This document shows positions 63,307-64,000 of a stretch of 64,000 nucleotides of DNA, one piece after another (position 1 is the stretch's first letter; every line of letters begins with the position of its first letter). This stretch comes from Streptococcus orisasini (lineage in GTDB: Bacteria > Bacillota > Bacilli > Lactobacillales > Streptococcaceae): positions 1 to 64,000 of the forward strand of contig NZ_BCLE01000029.1 of the NCBI RefSeq assembly GCF_001431045.1. The letters are read 5' to 3'. A model generated the notes under the pieces. It was not told the DNA's origin, did not search any database, and saw only the letters and a program-made list of their open reading frames with translations. The translations under genes and the position numbers were made by a program.

Positions 63307-64000
63307 CTTCTTCACCTCCCTTTCCTTGTGTTTGTGTTTCATATACTTCACGGTAAATAGCGTTTGAAAGCAGCAAGTCTTCGTGGCTGCCAATAGCATC
63401 TATCTTACCATCATTTAGGACAACAATACGATCAGCATCCTGAATAGATGAAATGCGCTGGCCAATAATAATCTTCGTCGTATCCTTTAAACTAGCTGCC
63501 AAACCTTGCCTGATTAGAGCATCTGTCTTGGTATCAACTGCCGATGTCGAATCATCCAAAATCAAAATTTTAGGATTCATCAAAAGGGCACGGGCAATAC
63601 AGAGCCGCTGCCGCTGGCCGCCTGAAACATTAGCACCGCCGCGCTCAATCATCGTATCATAGCCGTCTTTAAAGGTAGAAATAAATTCATCGGCCTGAGC
63701 AATTTTACAAGCAGCAATGATTTCCTCATCGGTAGCCTCTTTATTTCCCCAGCGCATGTTTTCTTTGATCGTTCCTGAGAACAAGACATTGGTTTGCAAC
63801 ACCATGGCCACTTGCTTGCGAAGATGATCTAAATCATATTCGCGGACATCTACTCCACCTACTTTAACAGCTCCTGATTCAACGTCATATAAACGAGCAA
63901 TCAGCTGTACCAGACTTGATTTCCCAGAACCCGTACCGCCAAGAATTCCAATAACTTCACCCGAACGAATGGTAAAATTGATATCGCTTAAGACATGAGC
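63296..64000 (-). CDS. Heterodimeric ABC exporter subunit, LmrC type (partial)
   Basis: The C-terminal 234 codons of an ABC half-transporter; the 5' part lies beyond the window. Visible are Walker A GGTGSGKSS, signature VSGGQRQR, Walker B ILILDDSTSAVD, in which Asp replaces the catalytic Glu, and the switch region IGQRISS, in which Gln replaces His. These are the changes expected in the degenerate half of a heterodimeric exporter. With the next gene it forms one active and one inactive ATP site. Confidence 0.9.
   Translation of the reverse strand, partial: AHVLSDINFTIRSGEVIGILGGTGSGKSSLVQLIARLYDVESGAVKVGGVDVREYDLDHLRKQVAMVLQTNVLFSGTIKENMRWGNKEATDEEIIAACKIAQADEFISTFKDGYDTMIERGGANVSGGQRQRLCIARALLMNPKILILDDSTSAVDTKTDALIRQGLAASLKDTTKIIIGQRISSIQDADRIVVLNDGKIDAIGSHEDLLLSNAIYREVYETQTQGKGGEEDDK

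Overview
The window reads as core chromosome of a low-GC oral streptococcus of the mutans group. The tmRNA tag peptide is AKNTNSYAVAA, most genes carry AGGAGG-like ribosome sites and extended TGnTATAAT promoters, and the gene order (ribonucleoside ABC system, cdd-deoC-pdp, coaA, rpsT, ciaRH, pepN, phoU-pst, truB, a lantibiotic-immunity locus, mtl, glmS, pyk-pfk-dnaE) is the one I know from Streptococcus mutans. I see no IS element, prophage or CRISPR array. Species-level identity cannot be settled from this alone. The small ciaX gene of S. mutans and the bacteriocin genes usually found next to the immunity ABC transporter are not visible here.

Layout. 0.15-7.3 kb: nucleoside salvage (rnsBACD transporter, cytidine deaminase, deoxyribose-phosphate aldolase, pyrimidine-nucleoside phosphorylase). 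7.4-9.4 kb: a methyltransferase divergent from coaA, then rpsT. 9.5-11.5 kb: ciaRH two-component system. 11.9-19.6 kb: pepN, phoU and the high-affinity phosphate transporter. 19.7-24.4 kb: rsmF, suhB, a UPF0223 protein, spxA1, ribF, truB. 24.6-29.1 kb: LcrRS-type two-component system divergent from the LctFEG-type immunity transporter. 29.3-32.1 kb: thioredoxin-like lipoprotein with CcdA, then metY under a MET-box. 32.3-36.0 kb: pcrA and an RclA/Har-family flavoprotein. 36.1-39.5 kb: structured intergenic DNA, a tandem glycine riboswitch driving a Na+/amino-acid symporter, and mntE. 39.5-42.1 kb: a polar amino-acid ABC operon and a PhnA-like protein. 42.3-48.3 kb: mannitol operon mtlA-mtlR-mtlF-mtlD, interrupted by a 580-bp array of structured repeats. 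48.4-57.3 kb: glmS, a signal-peptidase-like protein, a GlsB-family protein, pyk, pfkA, dnaE. 57.5-59.4 kb: YtrA-type GntR repressor with its ABC transporter. 59.4-64.0 kb: a lipoprotein, tmRNA, a TVP38 membrane protein, tRNA-Arg(CCG) and a heterodimeric ABC exporter cut by the window edge.

How it fits together. Much of the region serves uptake and redox or envelope stress: nucleoside, phosphate, glycine/alanine, amino-acid and mannitol import; manganese efflux; hypothiocyanite or disulfide reduction; extracellular thiol reduction; lantibiotic immunity; and two envelope-sensing two-component systems. The central glycolytic pair pfkA-pyk and the amino-sugar gate glmS lie beside the mannitol operon.

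The most unusual signals are these. (1) An alternating B-A-B-A-B array of RNA-like repeats inside the mtl operon; the three B units keep their base pairing while their stem sequences differ. (2) A signal-peptidase I homologue in which both catalytic residues are replaced. (3) A branched inverted-repeat element near 36.3 kb. (4) A hairpin between the Shine-Dalgarno sequence and the start codon of glmS. (5) A degenerate second EIIB domain in MtlA. (6) A consensus CiaR-type box in front of the lantibiotic-immunity operon.
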